Part shown: one piece after another, positions 17,401 to 27,678 of the stretch
How positions within the stretch are numbered: position 1 is the stretch's first letter
How the letters are laid out: each line of letters starts with the position of its first letter
Assembly (NCBI GenBank): GCA_047495785.1
Contig: JBLDXI010000023.1
Span: 1,054,001-1,118,000 of the forward strand
Direction: 5' to 3'
From: Lepidodermella squamata
Lineage: Eukaryota > Gastrotricha
DNA: 64,000 nt
Program-made: the position numbers and the translations under genes
The notes under the pieces: model-generated
What the model saw: only the letters and a program-made list of their open reading frames with translations
Databases searched by the model: none
What the model was told of the DNA's origin: nothing

Positions 17401-18679
17401 AGCCTTGCCATTAGGTCGTTACAAATGGGAAAAGAACTTGGATAAATATACCACAGATTTTATATTGAATTTAGGTGATGACGATGATACGGGATATATA
17501 TTAATGTTAGATTTAGAATATCCTAATACCTTACATGATATGCATAATGATTATCCATTTTGTCCCGAACAAACATTTTGCGAACCCAGTCCGTACATGC
17601 AAACTGTCATGCAGAATTTGAATTTATCAAAACCGCCATCTATAACAAAACTGACTCAAAATCTCAATGATAAGACAAACTACGTCATTCATTATCGAAA
17701 TCTGAGGCAGGCTCTGGAGAATGGTTTGATTTTGAAGAAAGTGCATAAGGTTCTAAGCTTCAGCCAATCGAAATGGTTGGCACCTTATATTGATTTCAAT
17801 ACGAAAAAGAGAAGTGAAGCTAGGAATGATTTTGAGAAAGATTTCTTCAAGCTGCTGAATAATGCAGTTTTTGGAAAGACCATGGAGAACCTTAGAAAAA
17901 GAGTAGACATCAGACTCGTTACTCAGCCCACAAAATTACAAAAACTGATAAACAAGCCAAATTTCAAAGATGCCAAAGTTATTGCCGAAGACTTATGCAG
18001 TGTAAATATGGCTAAGACATCTATTAAATTCGATCGCCCGATTATCGTAGGTTTCAGCGTTTTAGAATTGTCGAAGACATTGATGTATGACTTTCATTAC
18101 AATGTGATCAAGAAAAAATATGGTGACAGGGCGAAGCTGTTATTCACAGACACAGATTCTTTATGTTATCATGTCCAAGCTGAGGATATATATAAGGATA
18201 TAGAAAGTTATAAAGAGGTGATGGACTTTAGCGACCACCCTAAGGACCATGCATTACATTCAAACGTTAACAAGAAAGTTATTGGTAAGTTCAAAGACGA
18301 ATGTGCGGGAGGTATAACACTCTCTACTATTACTGAGTTCGTCGGCTTGAGATCGAAATCCTACAGCTTCAAATCTGAAGTAATTTCAACGAGTGGAGAA
18401 AATACAGAACTCCACAAGGAGACATCGGTAAAGAAAGCTAAGGGTGTCGTTAAACATTGCGTAAAAAAGCAAATACACTTTGAAAATTATAAAAATTGTG
18501 TTTTGAAGCATGTATTAACAAAAGCTACATTCAATCAAATCCGATCCTTCAATCATAAGCTAGTAACTATGCAAAGTACAAAACTCGCTCTGTGCCCATA
18601 CGATGACAAACGATGGGTGTGTGATGATGGTGTAACAACGCTTGCTCATGGTCATTATAAGTCGAAAAATGTACATTGA
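14454..18679 (+). pseudogene. POLB: Protein-primed family B DNA polymerase (Polinton PolB), broken near the middle
   Basis: This is the replicative polymerase of the element. The first frame (14454-16322, 622 residues) has about five tandem N-terminal units of the type NPxTGKxIxxxGxxYxxLxxxGY, best seen in DPITGKPIVIGGDRYESL. A zinc-finger motif follows (FWCFRCFQGF with downstream His and Cys, about 505-530), then exonuclease motif I (FYCDAESF, about 540). The second frame (16430-18679) has VRDHDHLTGYYRGAAH, exonuclease II (FHNLKGYDAHL), palm motif A (LDANNLYGYAMS), motif B (NNAVFGKTMENL) and motif C (FTDTDSL). Between them are an extra base near 16320, an extra A in the run at about 16349-16357 and an in-frame TAA near 16421. 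Catalytic motifs survive, but one continuous product is not encoded. Confidence 0.93.
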
Positions 18680-18846
18680 TAGATCTGCACTGGGAGGTAC
18701 TGCTGAATCAGCCGGTGGAGCGGTCGATAGACTGCTATGTAATGTAGTCAAGTAAGCAAATATTTGTATGACCTGGAATGAACTCAAGAATATGTCGAAA
18801 TCCAAGAAGTCAAATATCATACCGCGATTTCATTGATTTTATTGGA
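18680..18846. other. Polinton right arm, proximal part
   Basis: This is non-coding sequence. A block around GAGCGGTCGATAGAC (about 18718) is echoed at about 19308 (GAGCGGTTGATAGAC), so the right arm has an old internal duplication. Confidence 0.5.
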
Positions 18847-19290
18847 TTTTTCAACGACCTACGTTGTGGTTGAAAAATTGTCCAAATCTCACGAGTCATA
18901 TGTCATTTGAAAGCCAGTAAAGTACTGATTAAAAAATTGGGAGTGGAATTTCAAGTTTCGCGGGCGTGAACAAAATTTTTGGCACTCAAAACCTGTCAAA
19001 ATAGGCTTTCTGATGGCGTTTTGCGAATTTTCAACGACCTATGTTGAAGACGAAAGTTTGTGCAAATCCCATGAATCATATATCATTGGAAAGCCTGTAG
19101 TTTGTATATTGGTTTGAGTCGAGTGGATTTTTGATTTTCGTATGTTTTTAAAAAAAATGTACGTGATGAAAAAACCACTATTTTTATGATTTTTCGATTT
19201 TTTAACGACTTGAAAGAAAGACGAACATGTTTACGAATCCGTTGAGTCATATATCATTAGAAAGCAAGTAATTAGAGCTGTTATACCTAA
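18847..19290. repeat. Three diverged 170-185-bp tandem repeats in the Polinton right arm
   Basis: Units begin near 18847, 19030 and 19201 with TTCAACGACCTA-type sequence. Each carries an AGTCATATATCATT-GAAAGC block about 60-70 bp later. Similarity is clear but low, so the array is old. No protein is encoded. Confidence 0.6.
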
Positions 19291-19779
19291 TCGGCTGTTG
19301 GAGCGGTTGATAGACGGTAATACTATTGGTTCCGAGCTGGTGGTTGCTTACAGCCTAAGTATTAAGCAATATCCGAGCAGCTTTTTTCGCTCCAAACAGT
19401 AAATCTTTATCTCGTGCCTCATCAGCCGGAAAGAGTATTTGCAGTGACGTTACCCTGATCTCAAATTCGCAGCTGCAGTGTTAATCCTGTCGACGTATAT
19501 TATTAACGTGAAAAATTGAGGATGATCAATGCAATCGAATGAAACACAAAAACTGTAACGTGAAAATTTTATTCTCCTACTAATTTGATCAAAGAGAAAT
19601 CAGTAACCTTAATAAAAAGCTAATGATTCTTGAATACGAATATGTACAATATTGGAGAGAATATTATGTATGAGCTATTGCATATCATTATCAAACACAA
19701 CGTGGAGTCATCTTCTAGCGACTCATTATAAAATAACGTTGCAATAAGAATGGAAGCGGACCGAAACAGCAAAAACGTA
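19291..19779. other. Polinton right-arm spacer
   Basis: AT-rich non-coding sequence between the diverged tandem repeats and the minisatellite. Nothing further is recognised. Confidence 0.45.
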
Positions 19780-21596
19780 AGACATCGTTCGTTCAGTCGA
19801 CCGGAAGATTAATCATAAAAGCTGAGATGACAATATTTCAGCCAGTTCAGTCGACTGGACGATGAATCATAGAAGTTGAGATGACAATATTTTCGCCAGT
19901 TCAGTCGACTGGACGATGAATCATAGAAGTTGAGATGACAATATTTCAGCCAGTTCAGTCGACTGGACGATGAATCATTGAAAGCTATTCCATACAGGTG
20001 GACAGCTGGTCATGGTAACCCATTCCACCCGAGTGGACGATGAATCATAGCAATCCATTCCACCCAGGTGGACAACTAGTCATGGTAAACCATTCCAAAC
20101 AGGTGGACAACTAGTCATGGTAACCCATTCCACCCGAGTAGACGATGAATCATAGTTAGCCATTCCACCCGAGTGGACGATGAATCATAGAAGTGGAGAT
20201 GACAATATTTCAGCCAGTTCAGTCGACTGGACGATGAATCATAGAAACCGAGATGACAATATTTTAGCCAGTTCAGTCGACTGGACGATGAATCATTGAA
20301 AGCTATTCCATACAGGTGGACAGCTGGTCATGGTAACCCATTCCACCCGAGTGGACGATGAATCATAGTTAACCAATCCACCCGAGTGGACGATGAATCA
20401 TAGCAATCCATTCCACCCAGGTGGACAACTAGTCATGGTAACCCATTCCAACCCGAGTGGACGATGAATCCCAGAAACCGAGATGACAATATTTCAGCCA
20501 GTTCAGTCGACTGGACGATGAATCATAGCAATCCATTCCACCCAGGTGGACAACTAGTCATGGTAAACCATTCCAAACAGGTGGACAACTAGTCATGGTA
20601 ACCCATTCCACCCGAGTGGACGATGAATCATAGAAACCGAGATGACAATATTTTAGCCAGTTCAGTCGACTGGACGATGAATCATTGAAAGCTATTCCAT
20701 ACAGGTGGACAGCTGGTCATGGTAACCCATTCCACCCGAGTGGACGATGAATCCTAGGAACCGAGATGACAATATTTCAGCCAGTTCAGTCGACTGGACG
20801 ATGAATCATAGCAATCCATTCCACCCAGGTGGACAACTAGTCATGGTAACCCATTCCACCCGAGTGGACGATGAATCATAGCAATTCATTCCAAACAGGT
20901 GGACAACTAGTCATGGAAACCCATTCCACCCGAGTGGACGATGAATCCTAGAAACCGAGATGACAATATTTCAGCCAGTTCAGTCGACTGGACGATGAAT
21001 CATAGCAATCCATTCCACCCAGGTGGACAACTAGTCATGGTAACCCATTCCACCCGAGTGGACGATGAATCATAGCAATCCATTCCACCCAGGTGGACAA
21101 CTAGTCATGGTAAACCATTCCAAACAGGTGGACAACTAGTCATGGTAACCCATTCCACCCGAGTGGACGATGAATCATAGAATCCGAGATGACAATATTT
21201 CAGCCAGTTCAGTCGACTGGACGATGAATCATAGAAGCCGAGATGACAATATTTTAGCCAGTTCAGTTGACTGGACGATGAATCATAGAAGCCGAGATGA
21301 CAATATTTTAGCCAGTTCAGTCGACTGGACGATGAATCATAGTTAGCTATTCCACCCGAGTGGATGATGAATCATAGTTAGCCAATCCTCCGGAGTGGAC
21401 GATGAATCATAGTTAGCCAATCCACCCGAGTGGACAACTAGTCATGGTAAACCATTCCAAACAGGTGGATGATGAATCATAGTTAGCTATAACAACCGAG
21501 TGGACGTTGAATCATTGTAAGCTATTCCACCCGAGTGGACGATGAATCATAGAAACCGAGATGACAATATTTTAGCCAGTTCAGTCGACTGGACAA
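19780..21596. repeat. Composite minisatellite of hairpin-forming units inside the Polinton
   Basis: About 1.8 kb is built from three interleaved unit types of roughly 32-55 bp. Cores are TTCAGTCGACTGGAC, TCCACCCGAGTGGAC and TCCACCCAGGTGGAC (with a TCCAAACAGGTGGAC variant). Each is followed by either GATGAATCATAG or AACTAGTCATGG; the SalI-type core unit is preceded by GAGATGACAATATTT. Every major core is an inverted repeat, so the arms differ in sequence but keep pairing. The array lies between polymerase and right terminal repeat. It is not CRISPR: there are no unique spacers. Confidence 0.9.
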
Positions 21597-21614
21597 ACAC
21601 AAATATGTAACGCT

Positions 21615-21676
21615 CAAGAGAAGAGAGAGAGAGAGAGAGAAGAGAAAGAAGAAAGAGAAGAAAAGAAAGAAAAAAC
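21615..21676. repeat. GA/AAG-rich simple repeat
   Basis: A purine tract of GA dinucleotides grading into GAAA/AAGA, next to a tRNA-like sequence. It could be the tail of a retroposon, in which case the tRNA-like part is its head on the minus strand. Confidence 0.7.
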
Positions 21677-21689
21677 CGAATTTCTTCTG

Positions 21690-21770
21690 CGGGCGGTGGG
21701 GATTGAACCCGCACCCCAAAACAACACTGCACAGTGCGTTAACCACTATGCCAGTGGGCGAGGCCCATTT
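21690..21770 (-). other. tRNA-like sequence (probable tRNA-derived retroposon head)
   Basis: On the minus strand an A box TGGCATAGTGGTTAACGC (21736-21753) is followed by a B box GGTTCAATCCC (21698-21708) at normal tRNA spacing. The acceptor arms do not pair well and the sequence ends beside a purine tract, so a SINE is likelier than a functional tRNA. Confidence 0.55.
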
Positions 21771-21841
21771 ATATGTGCGTACGTCTCATTTTATAGTGTT
21801 ATGTGGAAGTGTTGTGTGTGATGAGTCATAACTCGCTCATG

Positions 21842-22058
21842 TATGTTTTGCGCATCTAATACTCCCCCCTTACGCCGAAATTTTGTCCTCATTCGCGGAC
21901 GCGCAATTGTCATAACTCATCTCCCCAGCAATTTCGAACACACTAAATATATATTCAAAACGTCCTTGAAACGTTTTGCCAATTTCCATGGTTAGGCTCG
22001 AATTGCCAAAAAGGGCGTAAGCCGTCGAGTGGCCCAGCTACGGCAATTCCTATCTGCT
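21842..22058. repeat. Right terminal inverted repeat of Polinton
   Basis: Reverse complement of 3537-3753 with scattered differences; it ends GGCAATTCCTATCTGCT followed by the TTTACG duplication. Confidence 0.93.
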
Positions 22059-22064
22059 TTTACG
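22059..22064. repeat. Target-site duplication TTTACG, right copy
   Basis: Identical to 3531-3536 and directly abutting the CTGCT terminus. Confidence 0.92.
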
Positions 22065-22499
22065 ATGGTTTTGAAGCGAAGAGCCGACTACTACCTGCTG
22101 AATATGTTCGCGCCAAGTTTCATCTTATCGACCCTGGAAATTGCAGCTTTTGGGATCCCGGCAACTGAGCCCGATCGAGCTTCATTCGCTTGTTCAGTTA
22201 TGTTATCGATTTTCGTGCTCCAGGGCCTGTTTTCGGGGGCTGTCCCACAGTCGCCCCGGCCTATCGTCACTTCTTACTACGTTCTCGGAGTCATCATGTT
22301 CGCAATGGGATGCTCGACCTACGCAGCCATCATGTGTGGCTATTGTAAAATGTTTGAAAAACGCGCAAACAGAATTGTGAAATTTTGCGGCTTTGAATTG
22401 CGCGCCTTTGTCGTTATCGACATTGTTGCTTTCATCATTTTCCTTTCGTCTTATATACTGTTTAATGTTGTTGTTACTTTCTACCTAGCATGCGCTTAG
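22065..22499 (+). pseudogene. Cys-loop receptor, 3' half (membrane domain), interrupted by Polinton
   Basis: The frame begins with the pre-M1 segment VLKRRADYYLLNMFAPSFIL and contains four membrane segments: M1 (LLNMFAPSFILSTLEIAAFG), M2 (SFACSVMLSIFVLQGLFSG), M3 (PIVTSYYVLGVIMFAMGC) and M4 (FVVIDIVAFIIFLSSYILF), ending at a TAG at 22497. The M3-M4 loop is short. It is the continuation of the ligand-binding half at 2821-3536. The codon phase on this side is one base off from the left side. No start codon or signal peptide of its own is evident, so it would be expressed only through the element or not at all. Confidence 0.9.
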
Positions 22500-23778
22500 C
22501 TAGCAAAACGACATGCTAATCGATTTCTAAATAACTTGTTTGTTTCATTTTTGAATAAAAACGTTTCTGTTTAGCCTGTTCGTCCAAAATGAGAATGACC
22601 AAAAGGAAAGTTTTATTTTCGTCCATCAGTTGAAGAACAAAGAGGTCAACAACATTGATACCCTTGTGGGTTTTGTGGAAGGCGCCGGCGATCAGCTCGA
22701 GTCCGACTGCTCAGTTGCAAGCAGAGCCTGCCTTTTCCCAAAAAATTCATAATTCTCATCCCGATCTCTGGCTGTTATCTCAGCTATTTCTTATCATTTC
22801 TAGATCTTATCATTTGAGCCGCAACAAGTGAGAAGCGCCTGTTCGTTAATACCTCATAACCTCAGAAACATGCGCCAAGTTTGGGCCTGTTTTGTAGAAT
22901 TTATAGAAAATCAAGGTGAGCTCATAAATTGATGAAAAAATGCTGGTAGCCGTGGGATACAGATGTGAAGCCCCAGGATGTTACCTGGAATTTTCCGAGC
23001 TCACCTTGATTTTTAAAAAACGTTCGATTGATTGCCTGAATTTTTGGCTAATCAGATGAGCACCATTGATTGAAGACAACCTTGAGATTGAAGAAAGTGA
23101 TCAGCTCGTGATCATTAGCTAAAAACGCGATTATTTTCATTTTTCACTAGTTTCGGACCACACCTCCGAAAATCAGCTCTGAGATGGCATGGCAAAGAAA
23201 ATGTCCGGCCAAATTTCTTGACTATGCCTCCGGTGAAAAGCATATGTTCGGCTTGCTTCAGCTGTCGCGTAGTTGCTTATCGCAGATCGCAGCCTGCCTC
23301 GTAGTTCAAACAAGCCGAGGCAGCTGGAATCTTTGCATATCGATGCCCGCGTTGTTATCACCAAGACAATATTCTTCAATGCTTTTCACACGCAGTAAAA
23401 AACAGCTAAAAACCAGAATAAGGCGCTGCGCATTATCGCATGAAACAGTTATGGTAAGAAGTAACTGGGATATGACGCATGGTTAAGCCTACTTTTCGAC
23501 GGCAAAATTATATCATCATTTTTCTCGAATTCTGAACAAGCGTAGGCTTAATGATTGATGCCCGTAGCCTGCCTCGCAGTTCAAACAAACCGAGGCAGCT
23601 GAAATCTTTGCACTGATGCCGGCGATTACCAGGACAATATTCTTCAATGTTGTTCACTTGCGGCAAAAAACAGCCCAAAACCACGTGGCAGAGCCGATAA
23701 AAGCTGACAGATTCCGTTCATTTTGTTCAATTAACGGCGTATTTCCTAAAAGAAATAGCAGATCATTTTTTGTTGATT
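22500..23778. other. Intergenic with duplicated upstream blocks of the PAN gene
   Basis: I see no gene. 22907-22923 and 22997-23013 form a perfect 17-bp inverted repeat (AAAATCAAGGTGAGCTC). About 23278-23415 and 23567-23690 are imperfect direct copies sharing AGTTCAAACAA and GACAATATTCTTCAATG; parts also match 1-110 upstream of the first PAN gene. Confidence 0.6.
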
Positions 23779-24549
23779 ATGTTTTCGAAGCTCATTACTC
23801 TTTTCGCTTTAGTCGCCTCAATTGGTGGGTGATAAATTGGGGTCTTCTAATTGTTAGCAGCTGACTGATTTCTTTCGTACATTTCAGATGCTGTTCTCCC
23901 GCCATTGGACTTCGACGAGGTGAAATACGCATGCGGCTCAGTCTACTCAATGCTTAAAAATGGCACAGTCGAAACCTGCAACAGTGCCTGCTACTGGGCG
24001 GGCTCGGAATGCCTCGGCTACGCTTACAGCGCGACCAAGAAAACTTGCCAGTTGAGTTCGCAGTGCGCTAAGACGAACTCGAGCGTTCCGAGCGGGTTCA
24101 AGGTCTTTGCTAAGAATGCCGGTAAGACCGGCACGAAAATAGGGGAACAGCGATGAATTACTTGATAGGGTGAATAAATTTGTGTGTTCGCCGTTGCTCA
24201 CCGAAATTACTTGAAAAAAGAGTATATTAACAAATTCGATTTCACCCCTGTGATCTCTCATCTTCGTGCCGGTCAGGGATAGAAGGGATGCAAACCGCAA
24301 ACGTATCTTGATAATTTTCGCTTTTTAAAGTTAAGCAAGTTCACCATAGACCAGGACACATGCCAGCACCGTTGTTACGCCTTTTACAAGTTTGACACGT
24401 CTGCGAAATGCGCTGCGAAATGTCTTGAAGATGGGAAGAAATGCCAAAGGATGCAATTCAATTTATTGACAAAAAAATGCTATCTCTCAGCGTGCGACGA
24501 AAATCCTAATATCGCCCACTTTAGTCATAGATGGCTTACTGATTCGTAG
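23779..24549 (+). pseudogene. Small secreted PAN/apple-like protein, copy 2, with lost splice acceptor
   Basis: Exons 23779-23824 and 23888-24121 encode a signal peptide (MFSKLITLFALVASI) and a first cysteine module nearly identical in pattern to the gene at 168. The donor after exon 2 is a strong GTAAG. The homologous third exon (24329-24549, six-plus cysteines, stop TAG) is still open, but the acceptor that reads TAG in copy 1 reads TAA here. The AG two bases later would break the frame. Reading through the intron adds about a dozen residues and stops at 24156, giving a one-module protein. It may be a pseudogene or a shortened product. AATAAA lies at about 24638. Confidence 0.65.
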
Positions 24550-25379
24550 TAACACACGACGGATGGAGAACAGCCCAGATATCTCGACATAGTGAGTCGT
24601 TGTTGTGATGTCAAGTGAGGAGGTCGTTGAAACGATAATAAAACGAAGAGCAAAAGATATACCAGAGCTATTACATCCTTTCCCGAAAATACATGGCTTG
24701 AGGCGAGCTGACACCTTTACAGATTTGAATTCATTTTAATATGATGGAAACTCCCTCGAGTCAAGTAATCCAAATATATAAGAAGGAAATATATTTTGTA
24801 AATAGTTGTCAATAGAGCGGAAAGAGGAGTATTGAGTTTTAAGGTGAATAATGAGTAACGTCAGAAGCAATGATATTTTAAAAAAATTCCGTTTTTTGAT
24901 GAAAGTCATTCAGAGATCACCGAGCCGCGAATCATTGCAATCGTGCTTTTGCGAACCGTCCTGACAATCGCACAACATATATAGGCATCGTTTGGCCCCT
25001 GTACAATCGCATATCGCTGGAAAAATGAAAGAATCAAGTTTCAACCTCAAATCAGACAATCTATTAGACAACATTTTCCGTTTCATGAATTCAAAGTGAA
25101 ATATGACGCGACAAGTGAAAACAGTACCTTACGCATTTGAGAGAAATTATCTTAGTTGGTCTTAGTTGGTCATTAAAACCACTTAAATAAGGCGTTCAGT
25201 ATATGGTACTAAAAAATAATAAACCTTTTAAGCAATCGGCACCAGTTCTCCATTTGTCAAAACAAGTACATGTGTTCGTGTTCGATGCAGTGCAGTAAGC
25301 AGTCGTAGGGCAAATAACCGATCCGCAAATTTCTGCGAATTCCGCGAATCATAATGAGCTCTAGAGTTTACTAACAACT
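24550..25379. other. Intergenic, 3' side of PAN copy 2
   Basis: It contains 24834-24960, the duplicate of 2276-2400. No coding region is supported. Confidence 0.55.
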
Positions 25380-27678
25380 TCAAAACTCACGCCTGTTGCA
25401 AGAAGCTCCAGTCCAACCGGCTTTGCAGGCGCACATATTTGTTCCGTAACAGTTCCCGTTTTTACATGGAGTGTCGCATTTAGGCTTATCGACTATAATT
25501 TTAGAGAATAAGAAATTAGAACCCGACAGAGTAGACAGTTTCTTACAAAATTTGTACGTGCGAAGGTCTACCATTCTAATAGGATTCGCGGAGCCGAAAT
25601 TTCCCCCATAGACATGAATTATGGGAGGTTCCATGGTAGGATCGGTGGGCACGAACCCTGGCGAGTCGATATTGCTGTAAATCGCCGTGCATTGGGTCGA
25701 CGAGCAAATATCAGCCGACAGCTTTGTTCCCCATCTAACGACAATGCCAACACTGATGCGCCCTCTCGCCAGTTCCTTGCCAAAGCTCACAACGTTCGTG
25801 GTGCCGATGACTGCTCGAGTCGGGGACGAGAAAAGGATGAAGCGTTGATAATAGCCGTTGTAATTCAGAGTAAAGCCGGCGAAATTGTTGTTATCGATTG
25901 GCTTGAAAGTGCCAGGGACAGAGTAGTTGAATGACGAATTCGATATAACCGATATCGAGAAAATGTCTAGGGTGGATCCTGCAGGCCCATCGAGATGCAT
26001 TGTCACATTAGAAAAATCAGCAACCATGAAGTACTCGAGGAAGAAATCGTATAATTTCAAACATTCAATCTATTCAACCAGCAGCTTACTTTCCGGCTTG
26101 ACAGTTTTCCTTCCGTGTTGAGCGCGTTCGAGGCAAGAACTATCTCGTTGTTAGGGCCGACATTGGTATAGACCGAGGAACTGGCATATGCCCAGTTATT
26201 TTCTACAAAATATAGCACAGCGAATTCGACATTTTGATGCCTTGAGCGAGAATTTACGATAATTTCCGTTGTTAAAATAGGAAAAATCGGGCGAAAATGT
26301 GCTTGGATCAAACAGCGGCATTCCGATTGCTGTTTATATCGCAATAATGACACGAAGTTTTCAAGAAGGGAAATGTCTCAAACCTTGAGAGCAATCGGCC
26401 CCTGTGAATCGAGCCAGGCATGTGCAACTATTGGTTGCGTTGTTGCAAAACCCATTTCTCTGCAGGCAGGTTGGAACGCAAACTGTAAACCGCAAAAGAA
26501 TTCAAATGTTTTCGAAGATTTGAAATGGTTTTTAATGTATTAGAAATTATTCATCCAGTGCAGTAGACAAATGAAACATCGAACATCAATAACTTCGCGC
26601 CTTGAAAGCCAGCAAAATTGCAGCGCTACGCAATACGAATTGCTTGTCAAAATTTGCTGAGCAATCCGTCTATCATTTCTGGCATAAATTAAAATTATTA
26701 TGGCGTAATATCATCAAATTATGTCTGACTTGGTTCGGTTTAATAAATGTGAATAATAAATTTTTACTACATTACAGAAACTGGGTTTGGCATTTTTCCA
26801 ATGAGGTCTTTGCATTACTGCACTGGGAGTCCACACAGAGTCTGGGTGGACAGAGAACCTGAAACTAACTATTCCATATGGAATATGGAAGCGAAAAAGT
26901 TAGGTCGAGCAAGCGCAGTAGAAATGAAGAAAGCTATTTCTGGAGAGAAGGTGATGAAGGGCAAATGACAGCTCTACCTAGGAATCCGTGGGGGTGTTAC
27001 AGGGGAATCAAAACATGAAATCCAGGCATAATAACCTGAGAACCCCACAGAAACCTCTCCTCCCAACGCAAGAAATAGTTCCCAGTTCGAAAAACCGCTT
27101 TCGTTCACTGATCGCTGATCGGGAAACAATTAAAAGCTCAATTAACTAAATTGAAAACTTTGAGTGTTATGAAGCATCAGGGTCGTCAACTGTAAGAAGC
27201 TGAGAGGGAAAACACCAAGAAGCCACCCGATGGTCATCACATTTCGGCCAGAAAATTTCCCCGAGTTCGAGGATCCTACTTCACGCAGTGGCTAAGACTC
27301 TGCAGTCGAAAAAGAGATGGTGATTTCAATCGAATAGCGCATTAAATTACAAAATTTGCGACCGGTTACCATGAATGTACTTAGTTAGCGATATAAGACG
27401 AGCGGGTGACATAATGAACGGGAAAAAACCGGATGCAGCCTGCGCAGATGAGGCATGGCGTTGAAGTTGATAAATTTACCACGTAGATATTGCTTTCTGC
27501 TATATTATTATTATAATCCGCAGGAAATAAATGGTGTCCATCGTCACATTTAATTAATATGTTATGAGGGAAGTACAGGGAATGGGATATCTCAGCCGAG
27601 ATGAGTTAAAAAACACTTACTTCCCAGACTAGCAGAAATCAACGCGAAAAGAATCTTGAATCGTAATAACCTCTCCAT
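25380..27678 (-). CDS. Secreted EGF-domain protein (four exons)
   Basis: Exons read 27621-27678, 26384-26482, 26090-26202 and 25380-26033, with phases 1, 1 and 0 and GT-AG borders throughout, giving about 307 residues. Exon 1 is a signal peptide (MERLLRFKILFALISASLG). Exon 2 is an EGF-like module with six cysteines (CVPTCLQRNGFC...CTCLARFTGADC). Exons 3-4 encode about 200 beta-rich residues I do not recognise. They end in a second EGF-like module, CDTPCKNGNC...CACKAGWTGASC, close to the C-terminus. Intron 1 is long (1.1 kb), the others short. EGF pairs around a beta domain suggest an extracellular matrix or cell-surface ligand role; the partner is unknown. No break is seen. Confidence 0.75.

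Larger units (their letters stand above)
3537..22058. mobile_element. Polinton/Maverick (adintovirus-like) element, 18.5 kb
   Basis: This is a complete large DNA transposon or integrated virus-like element. It begins AG and ends CT, is bounded by imperfect inverted repeats and a 6-bp duplication, and carries the hallmark set: protein-primed family B polymerase, retroviral-type integrase, adenain-like protease, A32/FtsK-type packaging ATPase, double jelly-roll major capsid and penton-type minor capsid. Structural genes run on the minus strand from 12447 to 4992, integrase and polymerase on the plus strand from 12494 to 18679. It sits inside a receptor coding exon. The polymerase and one zinc-ribbon gene are frameshifted, so this copy is probably not autonomous unless the breaks are sequencing errors. 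The inverted repeats have diverged noticeably, arguing against a very recent insertion. Confidence 0.97.

Noticed and set aside
19780-21596. CRISPR-like array
   Set aside because: Units are contiguous and interleaved with no unique spacers, and the setting is a eukaryotic mobile element.
21522-21746. Frames rich in Phe, Leu and Ser on the minus strand
   Set aside because: Translation of the GA-rich simple repeat and tRNA-like sequence.
21690-21770. Functional tRNA gene
   Set aside because: Promoter boxes are good, but the acceptor stem does not pair and the T stem has a mismatch.
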